Below, in pieces: positions 20,111-29,249 of a DNA stretch of 60,192 bases (positions are counted from its first letter, which is position 1; each line of letters opens with the position of its first letter). The position numbers and the translations under genes were made by a program. This DNA is from Gloeopeniophorella convolvens (lineage: Eukaryota; Basidiomycota; Agaricomycetes; Russulales): contig WTXD01000103.1 of the NCBI GenBank assembly GCA_022496205.1, positions 1 through 60,192 of the forward strand. Direction: 5' to 3'. Below the pieces are notes generated by a model, which was not told the origin of the DNA, did not search any database, and saw only the letters and a program-made list of their open reading frames with translations.

Positions 20111-21615
20111 TTCTTCTCGGAAGTGGTAGATGGGGAGATGATGTCGGAAACGGCTTGCTTGGCCTCGGGAGTGGCTTGAGCATACCAGCTATTGATAGCT
20201 TGGATAGAAGTGTCGGTAGTGGAGGAGGACAATGGGTCATTCGCAATGAGATTGCGAGAGTTAGATGAGGGAGTAAAGGATCCGCCGCGTCCGCGGCCTC
20301 GGAATGATCCTCTAAAGTTTCCTCTACCTCGGCGGTTAAAATTGAACGAAGTGGAAGATGAGGGTCCGCTAGGCTTCTTGAGGCATTTGTCAGACCAGTG
20401 TCCTCCTCCTCCACAGTACATGCAAAGATTGTTGTCGCGACGATGCTTGCGCTCTTCAGTAGTGAGTGGGGGAAATGTAGTGGTCGCATTAACTTGTGAG
20501 ATTTCTCCTTCTTTGAGGGAGCGGATGTTGCTTCGTCCGCGTCCACCTTGGAAGGTACTCCTGGGACGGTTCGTCCAGTAGGAGTCGTCAAGTTCTTGGA
20601 TAATCTTAACGACTTCCGCAAGCGTCTTTGGTTTGTTTGCGACAGCAGAGTACTTCTGCTCAAGTTGATTGTTCAAGTTATGGCGGAGAATGGGGATGGT
20701 GACAGTGTCGTCAGTGATGGCAGCTTCAGTGCGTGCAACGTCCCAATCTTGGTACCATTCGTGGAAGCGGCGAATGCCTTGTGGGTACTGGAAGAACTTG
20801 TTGATAGCAAGTTGTTTCTGGTCTGGGTTGGTGAACATAGTTTCAAAGGCGTCGACAAAGGCTTTCTAGGTGCCGTAGGCTTTATTCGTGAGTGCGTCAT
20901 TCATGCGGACGCGAGCCCATTCCCCAGCACGGGTGTTGTTTTTAAAGTGAGTATAGGCGTCGGCGATCTTCTTGGTGTCAGTGTTATACAGGTCTTCATT
21001 GAGCGAATAATAGTTGTTAAGATGAGAAAGGAATTGGCGGGCAGTGGCTTCTGTGCCGTCAAAGGGTTCTGGTGGGCTGCCGAGTAATTTGGAAGACATC
21101 TTGGGCGGAGCAGTAGTGGTTCCTTGTGATGGTGGGTTTACTGGTGATTTAAATGGAGGTGGTACTTGAGTCTGATGAGATGAAGAGGCAATTGGAGTTT
21201 GAGTTGGTCCAATACGAGAGACAGGAGGCGTAGGAGTCTGGACGAAAGGTACAAGTTCTTGAGGCTGAGACGATGGAGGCGCAACTGGTTCAGACGATTC
21301 TTCAGGAATTGGGTTTTGTTGAGGAGATGGATGACGTTCCGGGGTACCAAAGCCTCCAGGTATGGTGCGAGGCAAGTTTGCAGCTAATGGGGTGCCTAAT
21401 GGAGTAACTTTTCTGGAGATACAGTGGATGGTTTCTGAGTAGATTCTAGGAGTTCGTTGACTTCGTCTGAGTCGTCTGAGGGAGGTGGTGTAGGTGGTGG
21501 TACGACGCGGGTTGTTCAGGAGGGTCAAAGTATACTGGTTGGTTGTTGAAGTATTGCCACCATTTCCTTTCTTCGTTCCAACGGACTTTCTTGTCTTTGT
21601 AAGTCCTTCTAAGGA

Positions 21616-22141
21616 TGTTGAAGCGCAGCAGAAACAGGGTGCCAACTAGGCAAGCAAGAGCAAAGCTCAGTCAGTGAAGTCAACAGACTTAATGTCATTG
21701 GCGCAATACCTAGGCAAGCAAGAGCAAAGCTAAAGTAACTAGGTAAGCGCAAGTCTGGAAGTTCCGGAAGTAAAGTACTTGCCTCAGTCAGTGAAGTCAA
21801 CAGACTGAGGCTACAAGGGCGAAAACAGCGTCCTTTATATACACAAAAGGAGTGTGGTTTGCATGTGATAAACAACAGCAACATGTGATAACCAGAGACC
21901 CATGTGAAAGCGGAACTAAAGTGGGTCGACCGGAACTGCAGGTGGGTCAACCCGGAACTGCATGTGGGTCATGGAAGAGCCTGGAAGAATCTAGAACAGG
22001 AACGAAAGTAGGTACAGCCTTAGGGGCTAGAACATAATGATGTCATATACATTGTAGATCAGATAGCTCGCAGATCACCGAGTCCCTTATCTAATCTAAT
22101 CAGAGACGTCCTTCCTGTCCTGAGTCCTGTCCGTCTCAACA
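21616..22141. repeat. Solo LTR, family C (526 bp), TSD AAGGA
   Basis: TGTTGAAGCGCAGCAG start, GTCTCAACA end, AAGGA on both sides (21611-21615, 22142-22146). It splits the G2 gag gene. The same family occurs at 10808-11293 and, truncated and inverted, in both arms of the foldback element at 1767-4647. Confidence 0.96.
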
Positions 22142-23014
22142 AAGGACACCCAGGCGTAACCTTGAAGTTGATCGGCGTGTGGGTAGTAAGCGTTGAGTGT
22201 GTCGAGGACTAGTACTTGATAAGTGGTGAAAACTGTTTGCTTGGTTGCCTCGTCGAGGACGAGAGTTCGTCCAAGGACTGTGGCGATGGCGTAGACATGT
22301 CCGCTTTCTTCGTCAAGTCTGATTTTCCTAATAATGCTTCCGGGAGGTAGATGTCGGGAGATGTCAGTGATTTCTTCTGGGCTAGGGTCGTTCCAATTGT
22401 TCTCTTTGATGTATCTTTGGAATTCGGTACTCATAAAGAGTGATTCAGATGATAGGGAGTCCTACAACTTGCACAGTGTAGGTGTTGACGTTGTGAAGAT
22501 ATGTGATGGTGACAGCATGGTTAAGGATGGGACGACGTCGATCAATGGAATGGTGTTCAATGTGGGCGTAGTCTTCTTCGATGTGGTCGCGAAAGATTCT
22601 TGTAGATTGCTTCCACAGATAGCCTTCAAAGTGTAGAGGATCGCTAGTGAAGTTGGCGAGTTCGTGGAGGTCGTGGGGGAAACTGATGATACGGAGTTGG
22701 CGACGATTGTATTCTTCTCTGCACCAGCGTCAGAAGTTGTGAAAGCCAGAGTAGTTTCGAGTAGGCAGGGTTTGGCCGATGTAGATAATTTCTGGATGGT
22801 GCGCAACGTTATTACGTTGGATGTCGATGAGTCGGGTTCTGCTGAGGTTTCTTGGATCTTCAGGGGTTGGCGTACGTTGTAGTGGTGGTAACGTTACTTG
22901 CGGTAGTGGTGTCGGAGGACAGTGTCTGGGAGACCGTCAACGATTAGGTCTGGATGCCAGGATTGCAACAGAAAGACTCTGATAGTCTAAAATACAGGGT
23001 ACAGGAGGATCTGA

Positions 23015-23926
23015 CTAGATCTCTAAATACTGGGTGTTGGTAAGGTCACTGGTGTCTTGTAGGTCGAGGTCGCTGATAGTGTGGATGCTGGGGACGTCGT
23101 TGTCTGTTGCTTCTTGTTCTTCGTCGAGGCTGAAGTTGCTGACGATGCTTGGGGCGTTGTTCCAACTATTTTCTCCGGTATCTGATTCAGGGGTTGCTGG
23201 AGGAATAAGAGGAGGTCGTCGTGGTACAAGATATAGGAAATTGTTGTTTGATTGGACAAGGTCGAGGTCGAGAGGATTGCTTATGATCCAGTGTGCGTCT
23301 TGCAGATGCAAGGTATAGTTGCAGAAGGGGCCGGAGCAGATAGAGTAGAGGGGTACTAAAGGGTTTTCTTGAAAGAGAACAAGTTGAGCGAAGTGGAGGT
23401 GAGTCTGGTACGGAGTAGTGATGAAACGTTCAAGATAGTAGATTCGATGGCCGGTAAGGATTTTCTCAATGAGATGTTCTTTGTGGACTTGGACAATGTT
23501 CCACCAGAAGAGCTCGAGTTTGAGCCAAAGGTTGGTGGTTTGGATGGGTTCCCAGCGTACACCGCTAGGTCGTTGGAGGAACCAAAAGAGGTGTTGTTCT
23601 TCTATAGCACTTTGGACAATGTTCCTTTCAGCGTTGAACCAGTGGCTAAGGTGTAAATCGTTGTCGAAGAGTTGTCCGAATGGGAGAGATCGTCGAAATC
23701 TTGTTAGGACCGGAGTGAGCCAAGAGTCAGAGCGAACTAGAGTGTCGGTAGAAAAGTCGTGGACACGAGCGCAAGGGTCGTAGAACTGGAGTCGGATAAT
23801 ACGATGAAGGACTTGATAGTATTTGTCGAAGAAGCGTCGATAGGCTTGGTCAAAGGTTAGACAATTGTCGTCGTTGTAAGGAATAAGGTGGAGTCCTTCA
23901 AGCAATACTTGGGGTGGTGCTTCCAC
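23015..23926 (-). CDS. Leader ORF B (303 codons, no internal methionine)
   Basis: An open frame without any ATG; the first codon counted here is GTG. It encodes an aromatic-rich region (DQAYRRFFDKYYQVLHRI, LFWFLQRPSGVRW, WLKLELFWW) followed by a Pro-rich linker and an acidic Ser/Thr tail (NFSLDEEQEATDND). It lies in the same register as ORF A (upstream) and ORF C (downstream). I recognise no domain. It could be part of one long ancestral leader protein now cut by stops at 24263, about 23950-24040 and 23015, or a constrained non-initiating leader. Confidence 0.4.
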   Translation of the reverse strand: MEAPPQVLLEGLHLIPYNDDNCLTFDQAYRRFFDKYYQVLHRIIRLQFYDPCARVHDFSTDTLVRSDSWLTPVLTRFRRSLPFGQLFDNDLHLSHWFNAERNIVQSAIEEQHLFWFLQRPSGVRWEPIQTTNLWLKLELFWWNIVQVHKEHLIEKILTGHRIYYLERFITTPYQTHLHFAQLVLFQENPLVPLYSICSGPFCNYTLHLQDAHWIISNPLDLDLVQSNNNFLYLVPRRPPLIPPATPESDTGENSWNNAPSIVSNFSLDEEQEATDNDVPSIHTISDLDLQDTSDLTNTQYLEI

Positions 23927-24262
23927 TGAGTCGAGTCTGAGTCAATAGTATCTCCCACAGAGGTGCTACGCACTCTAGAAAGTTATTGGGCAGATACTAT
24001 TTACAGGTACAAGTATTCGACTGAGTTGCTAGGTTTATTCAAGTTCTCCCCTTGGCACGTGAATGAGGGCGATGAGGTTATGGTCGTGGCGAAGGAAGGG
24101 TGTGTCTCCTACTTCTCTGATGTTGTCAGGGACACGCTGGAGGCCGGTGAAGAGTCGGAGTTGAGGGTATAGGAGGCAGGAGTCATTGAGTTCCGAGTAG
24201 CGATCGCGGATGGAGATGATGCAGCTGTGATCAAAGTGGAGAAAGCCGTAGGTACTCAGAAA

Positions 24263-25503
24263 TCAGCCGTCTAGGAAGTCGATATGGCGGAGTGGGACTC
24301 TGGCGCCTTCAAAGCACCTTTGGGTGCCAAATTCAAGGGAGAGGAGGTTGTCGACAAGGTGATAGGTGAACTCGTAGCGTATAGCTCCAAGGGGTAGTTC
24401 ACGCGATGGGGGAGTGTAGACGGTGAAGGCGCAGATGTAGCGAGGGTGGTATGGATGTTCAGATAGGCGTCGGTTGCCTTCGTTTGGATGGGTGGCTTCA
24501 AGAATGAAGTAGTGGTACTCCTCTAGGTGGGAGCGGAAGGGGCGGAGCTCAGGGAAGTAGTTATTGATATTTTCGAGGTAGAATCGAGCAGATTTGATGC
24601 GAGGGATGTGCCAAAGGAGCTGAGAAGCGTCGAAGCGTTGGGGGCGACCTGCAAGTTGTGCTGCAACTCGCTCGTGAGGTCGGTGGAGTACACGGGGGCA
24701 AGCAGGAATGGGTTGGAGTGGTGGTGCGTCGAAGTGGAAGTCGACGTAGTCGGTGAGGTCACTATCGTTTGTGAGCTCAGAGGGGGAGCGAACGCGATGG
24801 TATGGGGGAGGTGCTTGGTCAGGGATTTGCTCGACTGCGACGTCAATGAGGATCTCGAGAGCAGGTGCTGGAACGAGGTTGGGAGCAAAGATCAAAGGGG
24901 ATATCGTCGCTGCTCGTGAGGGTATGGGAGTTGGTACAGGATGAGGAGTAGGAGCGTGAGTAGGAGGGAGCGCAGGAGTATGCGCCGGCGATGCAGGATG
25001 AGGAGAAGGGGCAAGGACAGACAGATGCGAAGGGGAGTAAGGAGGTGAAGAACGCGAAGGGCGAGGCTGGGGAGTGGATAAGAAAGGGGAGGCTGGAGTA
25101 GACTTGACCAAGGGGCTGGGAGCTTGTTCACCAGTAGAGGGGCCAGGGATAGGAGACTGTGGGATGGCTGAAGTGCGCAGGATTTCTGCAAAGCGCTCTT
25201 GTACTTGTTGGGCTCTGAGACGGACTAGGAAGTCGAAGGCTGAGTGATGCGGAGAGGGAGAGCGAGGTGGTACAGTGAGGACGTCGAGGATCTGTCCTGG
25301 TTCAACGTTGACAGGAGATGGGGAGCGAGGATGATACGATGGAGAGCGAGGCGTGGGTGGAGGATGAGGAGTAGAGACAAGGGGAGGATATTGGAGTTCA
25401 GGTGACAGTCCACGAGTGGGAGTGCCGTAGTCAAGAAGGGTTGGCGGTCCACGAGGGGGAGCGTCAAGGTCAGAGTAAGAGGAGGGACGAATCAGCGCCT
25501 GAG
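24263..25503 (-). CDS. Leader ORF A (about 413 codons, no methionine)
   Basis: Open from just after a TAA at about 25504-25506 to a TGA at 24263-24265, with no ATG in frame. The N-terminal half is Pro/Ser-rich (SPHPASPAHTPALPP, PTPHPVPTPIPS). The C-terminal half looks folded (FHLEEYHYFILEATHPNEG region, PYHPRYICAFTVYTPPSREL). Past the TGA the same register stays open to about 24037. Its Pro-rich N-terminus plus compact C-terminus is reminiscent in style of ORF3 of G1, but I see no clear homology. Confidence 0.4.
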
Positions 25504-25602
25504 GTTAAGCACGGTCCGAGAGGAGCGCGGTCTGAGGTGCGGTGATTCCAAAGTAAGACACTAGGATCGCAGCTGATCAGAGGGTGTAAGAGACTGTCCA
25601 AA

Positions 25603-26254
25603 TGTCAGGACTCACTCGCGGAGTGCGCGCAGAGAGGATAGCAGAGTTTGGAGAGCGTCGAGGGGGATAGACAGAAGATGAGCTGCGATATGCAGGAGCA
25701 GAGAGGGAACACACTAACAGTGCTATTGCAGTGCTAGGTACAGATGAGAGTGCCACAGATGGACCGTCTGAGGACCACTGGGCGATACATGGGGGTCTTA
25801 TATACTACTGGAGACCCCCCAGACAAATCTGGTCTAATTACTGATGGGGATTCCAGAGGGGATTCCCCATAACCTCTCCTCTCTGATACACTTCTTGGAT
25901 TCCATCGCAGAGTGGGGCTTGAGGCCCCATGGAGTTCTTGATGATCAGAGTCCCAAAGAGGACACATGAAGTGTTTCACCTTGATCAAGGTTCTGGTTAC
26001 TTTGGGACGAGTAATATGGCCATTCTGAGAGATCCCTAGTCCGGGATCTTGGGGGTATTCCAGGGTTAATTGGCCATTAGGGAGTAGGGCGAGGAATGGG
26101 GGTGAAGGGTCACGTGATGCATTTCGACTTGTAGTCGCAATGTGAGTGGTACGCGTCGCATTGTGAGCGACGTGTAGGGTATTTACTGGTAGGGCTGGAT
26201 TCGCTTTAGTGTTCTGAGCAGTTCGACCTCCTTGAGGCCCTAGTGTTTGTGACA
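25603..26254 (-). repeat. 5' LTR of G2 element, subtype B (652 bp)
   Basis: Plus-strand ends TGTCAGGACTC and GTTTGTGACA. Same length and diagnostic variants as the solo LTR at 8630-9281, unlike its own 3' LTR. Confidence 0.93.
25797..25805 (-). promoter_or_regulatory. TATA box of the G2 5' LTR
   Basis: GTATATAAG on the minus strand, kept in all five LTRs of this family. RNA should start about 30 nt downstream, near 25765-25775, which places the nearby ATG (25788-25786) upstream of or at the very start of the transcript. Confidence 0.6.
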
Positions 26255-26782
26255 GGTGGTGGGTGGGGCAGACACTACTACACCAGCTCGATAATGACAT
26301 GGAGTCATAGGAGCATGAGCTAGAAGGTTATCATCCTTATCTCCCTCATCCTCATCCTCAAAACCATCATCAGAGATATTGATATCAAATACCTCCTCCC
26401 TTTCCTTAGCCAATGGTGCCAGAGCAGAGCCTTGAACTAGAGTAGCAGGTGGAGCAGCAAGTGGAGCAGTAGGTAGGACAACACAAGCAAGAACAAATGG
26501 GTTTTCAGGGTCATCAGGAAGTGCATGGCTGGCATCAGCAGTGTCAGGAGCAAAGGTGACATGGTGACCCCTAGTGGCAGATACAGTAGGAGCTAGTGGC
26601 TTGGATACTACTGTATAGTGAGTATCGAGCCTCAGAAGGACTTATTCACTCACATTGAACCTGGAATTGTGTCTAGAGAGCACCTCCAGGTAGATGCTGC
26701 TCCTTGGCAGCCTTCAACTTGCTCTGGGTAGATCTGACAGTCTTGAGAGGTGATCCTACCACTTTGGCCTTCTTAGGTGCCA
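26255..26782 (-). pseudogene. M2: lysine-rich protein related to gene M, cut by the G2 LTR
   Basis: ATG at 26782 begins MAPKKAKVVGSPLKTVRS, a basic N-terminus like that of gene M. An intron (GTGAGTGAAT to TACAGTAG) lies at about 26610-26655. Exon 2 encodes an Ala/Pro-rich stretch and acidic DINISDDGFEDEDEGD before it is truncated at the G2 LTR. Function unknown; a chromatin-type or linker protein of a large transposon is one possibility. Confidence 0.45.
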
Positions 26783-28094
26783 TCTTGAGAGCTTGTGTGG
26801 GTGGATTGAAGAGGCAAACATGAGATTGAGGTAGATTAGTAGTCGAACGATGGTAGAGCAGAGCAGCATTGCAGCGTGGGAATAGCTGCTGAACGCGCAA
26901 AGCTCACGATCGCCTCATCATACAAGCCACCCTCGTTAAGACCAGCCTAGTATGTCTAATTCTCCCTTTCAGTCCAAGCACATCTTCTCCCATAACCTCT
27001 GCAATACCCTATAGATTCAATTTGACAGGTTTTATCAGAGTTCCACACCTATCATCAAGCGTCATGTTGTGCAACATCACAGTCAGCGATGCCGCTAACA
27101 CACCACAACCAAACTTGCTCTGGCACACTTGCTCACATCATGTGCACTGTGCTGCATCCAGATCTTCATGTGGGGCATTCTTGGATGGCAATGCCATGGT
27201 GTGTACACAGTTGTTTCGGCATGTGCAGAAGCTGATGCCCGCACTGAGCACCACCCCTTGCCCCATCCCTGCTGCCGCCTGCTACCTCCTCACCAACACA
27301 TCCTCTCTTGCCTCCCTCACCTCTCTCACCTCCCTGAGCACTACAGAACCTGCGCCCCACCATCCTGCATGCCAATCGTTATGAGCTTGATGAGGCATGC
27401 CTGTGTGAACGACATGCAGTGCCAGGTCTGTGGGTGCGACGTGCTCATGTGTGCCAGGCCCAGCCTCACTGCCTCCGCTGGACATGTCGACACAAACAAG
27501 CATGTGCAGCGCAAGTGCGCTCACCACATGGCACCAGCACGAGAGCGTGCCCGCTACCCTGACACCCTCACACACGGGCTGCATGGCTCCGTTATCGCAG
27601 AAGGTGTAGGCATACCAGGCCTCCCACGACGAGCCCTTCGACATGCATGTGGTGTGGCATGCAGGCCTCAGAGGCATAGGCATATGGGGCAAGTGGGGCA
27701 GTGAGCTTAACGGGGTGAGTCTGCAGGCATGCAACTCGCACTGGAGTTTGCACCTGCACTGTGCATGCAAGATGAGAGCGGTGGCAAGGAGGACAGCGGC
27801 GAGGACAGTGGCGGCAAGGAGGACGATGGCAAGGATGACAGCAAGGAGGGCGGCAATGGAGGCGAGGAGGAAGGCAGCAAGCACTTATGAGCATGAGTGC
27901 GAGCACGTTGTTGCATATCCCCTGGCACGCATGCAGTGTGCGCTACCTGAGATGGTCTATTGACTTGTGGTATCACTCTACACCACTATAATACCATCCC
28001 CATCGCCTGTTGCTGCCTCTGGGGCTGCTTCTGGCCCTGCCCTGGCCCCTGGTGTCCCAATCGCCCAAAGCGGTGATACCCCAAGCCTAGGCCT
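26783..28094. other. GC-rich stretch without a supported gene
   Basis: Several overlapping long frames on both strands (27129-27704 plus, 27282-27884 minus) have Cys/His/Arg-rich or low-complexity translations typical of GC-rich non-coding DNA; I do not call them genes. A short frame at 27765-27890 (plus) encodes 41 residues of repeated acidic GGKEDD-like blocks and might be an exon end. A Pro/Ala-rich frame around 28000-28090 might be a gag fragment. Confidence 0.35.
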
Positions 28095-28935
28095 ATCGGT
28101 GCCTGAACAAGGTAAGTAGCAGGCCGCGTGGGGGGAACTAACCATAAGACCCATTGACCAAGGCCTCGATGGTAGGACCGAGCGTGCCGCAATAGGCCGA
28201 GGTGTCCGAGAGGTTTGGCCGAGTCGGCGGCCGAGAGTCCGAGCGGAATGAGTACAAACTGAGTGACACATGAGTGAACAAAGTTGAAAGGGGCTCGGCC
28301 CAGTAGAATGGCAATAACAATAGAACTAAAAACAATAAGCACAAACGGTCAAAGGCGGAACGTACGCGCGAGTCGGCCGGTCCAACGGCCGAGAGGCCGA
28401 GCGAGTCGGCCAAGCGGCCGGCGAGAAGTAGTGAATCGAATATGTCCGGGGCTTCGGCCCTAACACTAAACAAGTCTGAACAGCGAAATGAGAGGTGAAC
28501 TGCCCCAGCAGGGGACTTTCTTGTTAGAATCAGAGTACAGTAAGGTGTTTTTATACAAAGGGCAAGCCTCTAACCACAGGCTGCACACAGGAATCTCCTC
28601 AATCGCCGTCCTCTAACCTGATCCGCAATCCAAACCCAAATCCTGCCTAACCGACGCTTGAACCGAGTTGAAACAGCCATCTTGAGCCCGGCCGAGGTTT
28701 CCGAGCGATCGGCCGAGCCTTTTGAGGGCTAGGGGCCTCGGTTCTAATCACGCTCCAGCCAGAGACTTTGGTAAGCTACTCGGACGCTGTGCAGAGTCGC
28801 AGTCCACGAGTGCAAGGGCTCCAGGGCTGTAACTGAGGTGGAACTGAGGGCCGAGGAGTCAGAACTAATCGGAACAAGAGGGACTTAGCTAGGGTTGAGT
28901 GCCGGGTCACAGGATCGCAAAATTGGTCCGCAACA
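28095..28935 (-). repeat. LTR-like block rich in GGCCGAG, minus orientation
   Basis: On the minus strand TATAAAAACACC (near 28555) resembles a TATA box, and the block begins TGTTGCGGACC at 28935. The other end is unsure (TGAACAAGG at about 28095), and flanks do not give a matching duplication. TCGGCCGA and GGCCGAG words recur more than a dozen times between 28180 and 28860. Probably a degenerate LTR of another Gypsy family. Confidence 0.4.
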
Positions 28936-29229
28936 GAGGGTATACGCTCTGGCAGTGTATCAGCGGTAAATAAATCAGCTTAGATGGCTTGAGCTGTTCA
29001 TGAGCCATTCATGAGCCAATGAGAATGCTTGCTGAACTAGCTAGCTGATAAGATTGGGTCGGCTCGGCTTAGCTCAGAATGGGTCAGCTCACCGGCTCAG
29101 CCCAAGCTGAGCTGAGCTGCAGCAACACTAGTGTGAGGCCAATACTATTGAATTCAGCTGTAGCACTTAGCCATTTATCAACACTCACCTAAAGTCCAAG
29201 TCCACAGCTGTCATTTGAGATTGCTTCAC
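28936..29229. repeat. AGCT/GCTGAGC-rich short repeats
   Basis: Stretch with recurring GCTGAGCTGAGC, GGCTCGGCT and CAGCTCA words near 29040-29120. No gene is visible. Confidence 0.35.
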
Positions 29230-29249
29230 CAGTGGGGAGGTAGAGGTGG

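Larger units (their letters stand above)
20101..22434 (-). pseudogene. gag: Gag polyprotein, split by a solo LTR
   Basis: Likely start is ATG 22434 (MSTEFQRYIKENNW), the first well-placed ATG after a 3.1 kb ATG-poor leader. The frame is cut at 22142 by a family C solo LTR. It resumes at 21610, passes a Pro/Gln-rich stretch, then the capsid-like core (PPEPFDGTEATARQFLSHL). A TAG at 20866-20868 stands where GT-KAF suggests Trp. The C-terminal part contains a zinc knuckle CMYCGGGGHWSDKC (CX2CX4HX4C), Arg/Gly-rich repeats and the end SEKKDF at 20101. A frameshift between 21400 and 21600 is also likely, since a plausible coding frame there differs from the downstream one. Confidence 0.75.
22435..25602 (-). 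other. ATG-free leader of the G2 element, with methionine-less open frames
   Basis: This is the minus-strand stretch between the 5' LTR and the gag ATG. Reading every line for CAT on the plus strand, I find only two ATG triplets in about 3,170 nt of sense strand, at 24184-24186 and 22515-22517, in any frame. Random expectation is around 40-50, and the opposite strand has about 15 in its first 600 nt. The leader nevertheless contains long open frames, all in one register: about 25503-24263, 23926-23015 and a shorter one near 22950-22447. The predicted RNA start (about 30 nt after TATA at 25797-25805) to 25602 is also ATG-free. Confidence 0.85.
15484..26254 (-). mobile_element. Ty3/Gypsy retrotransposon, family G2, full length with long leader (10.8 kb)
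   Basis: On the minus strand the order is 5' LTR (25603-26254), 3.1 kb leader, gag, protease, RT/RNase H, integrase with chromodomain, polypurine tract, 3' LTR (15484-16127). It is nested inside decayed genes. The flanks are GGGAG on the left and GGTGG on the right, so no target-site duplication is found. The two LTRs belong to different subtypes. Gag contains a solo LTR, and several nonsense codons and frameshifts show that the copy is dead. Confidence 0.93.

Noticed and set aside
27129..27884. Long overlapping ORFs on both strands in the GC-rich stretch
   Set aside because: Translations are low-complexity and Cys/His/Arg-rich with no domain, and both strands are open at once, as expected from GC-rich non-coding DNA.
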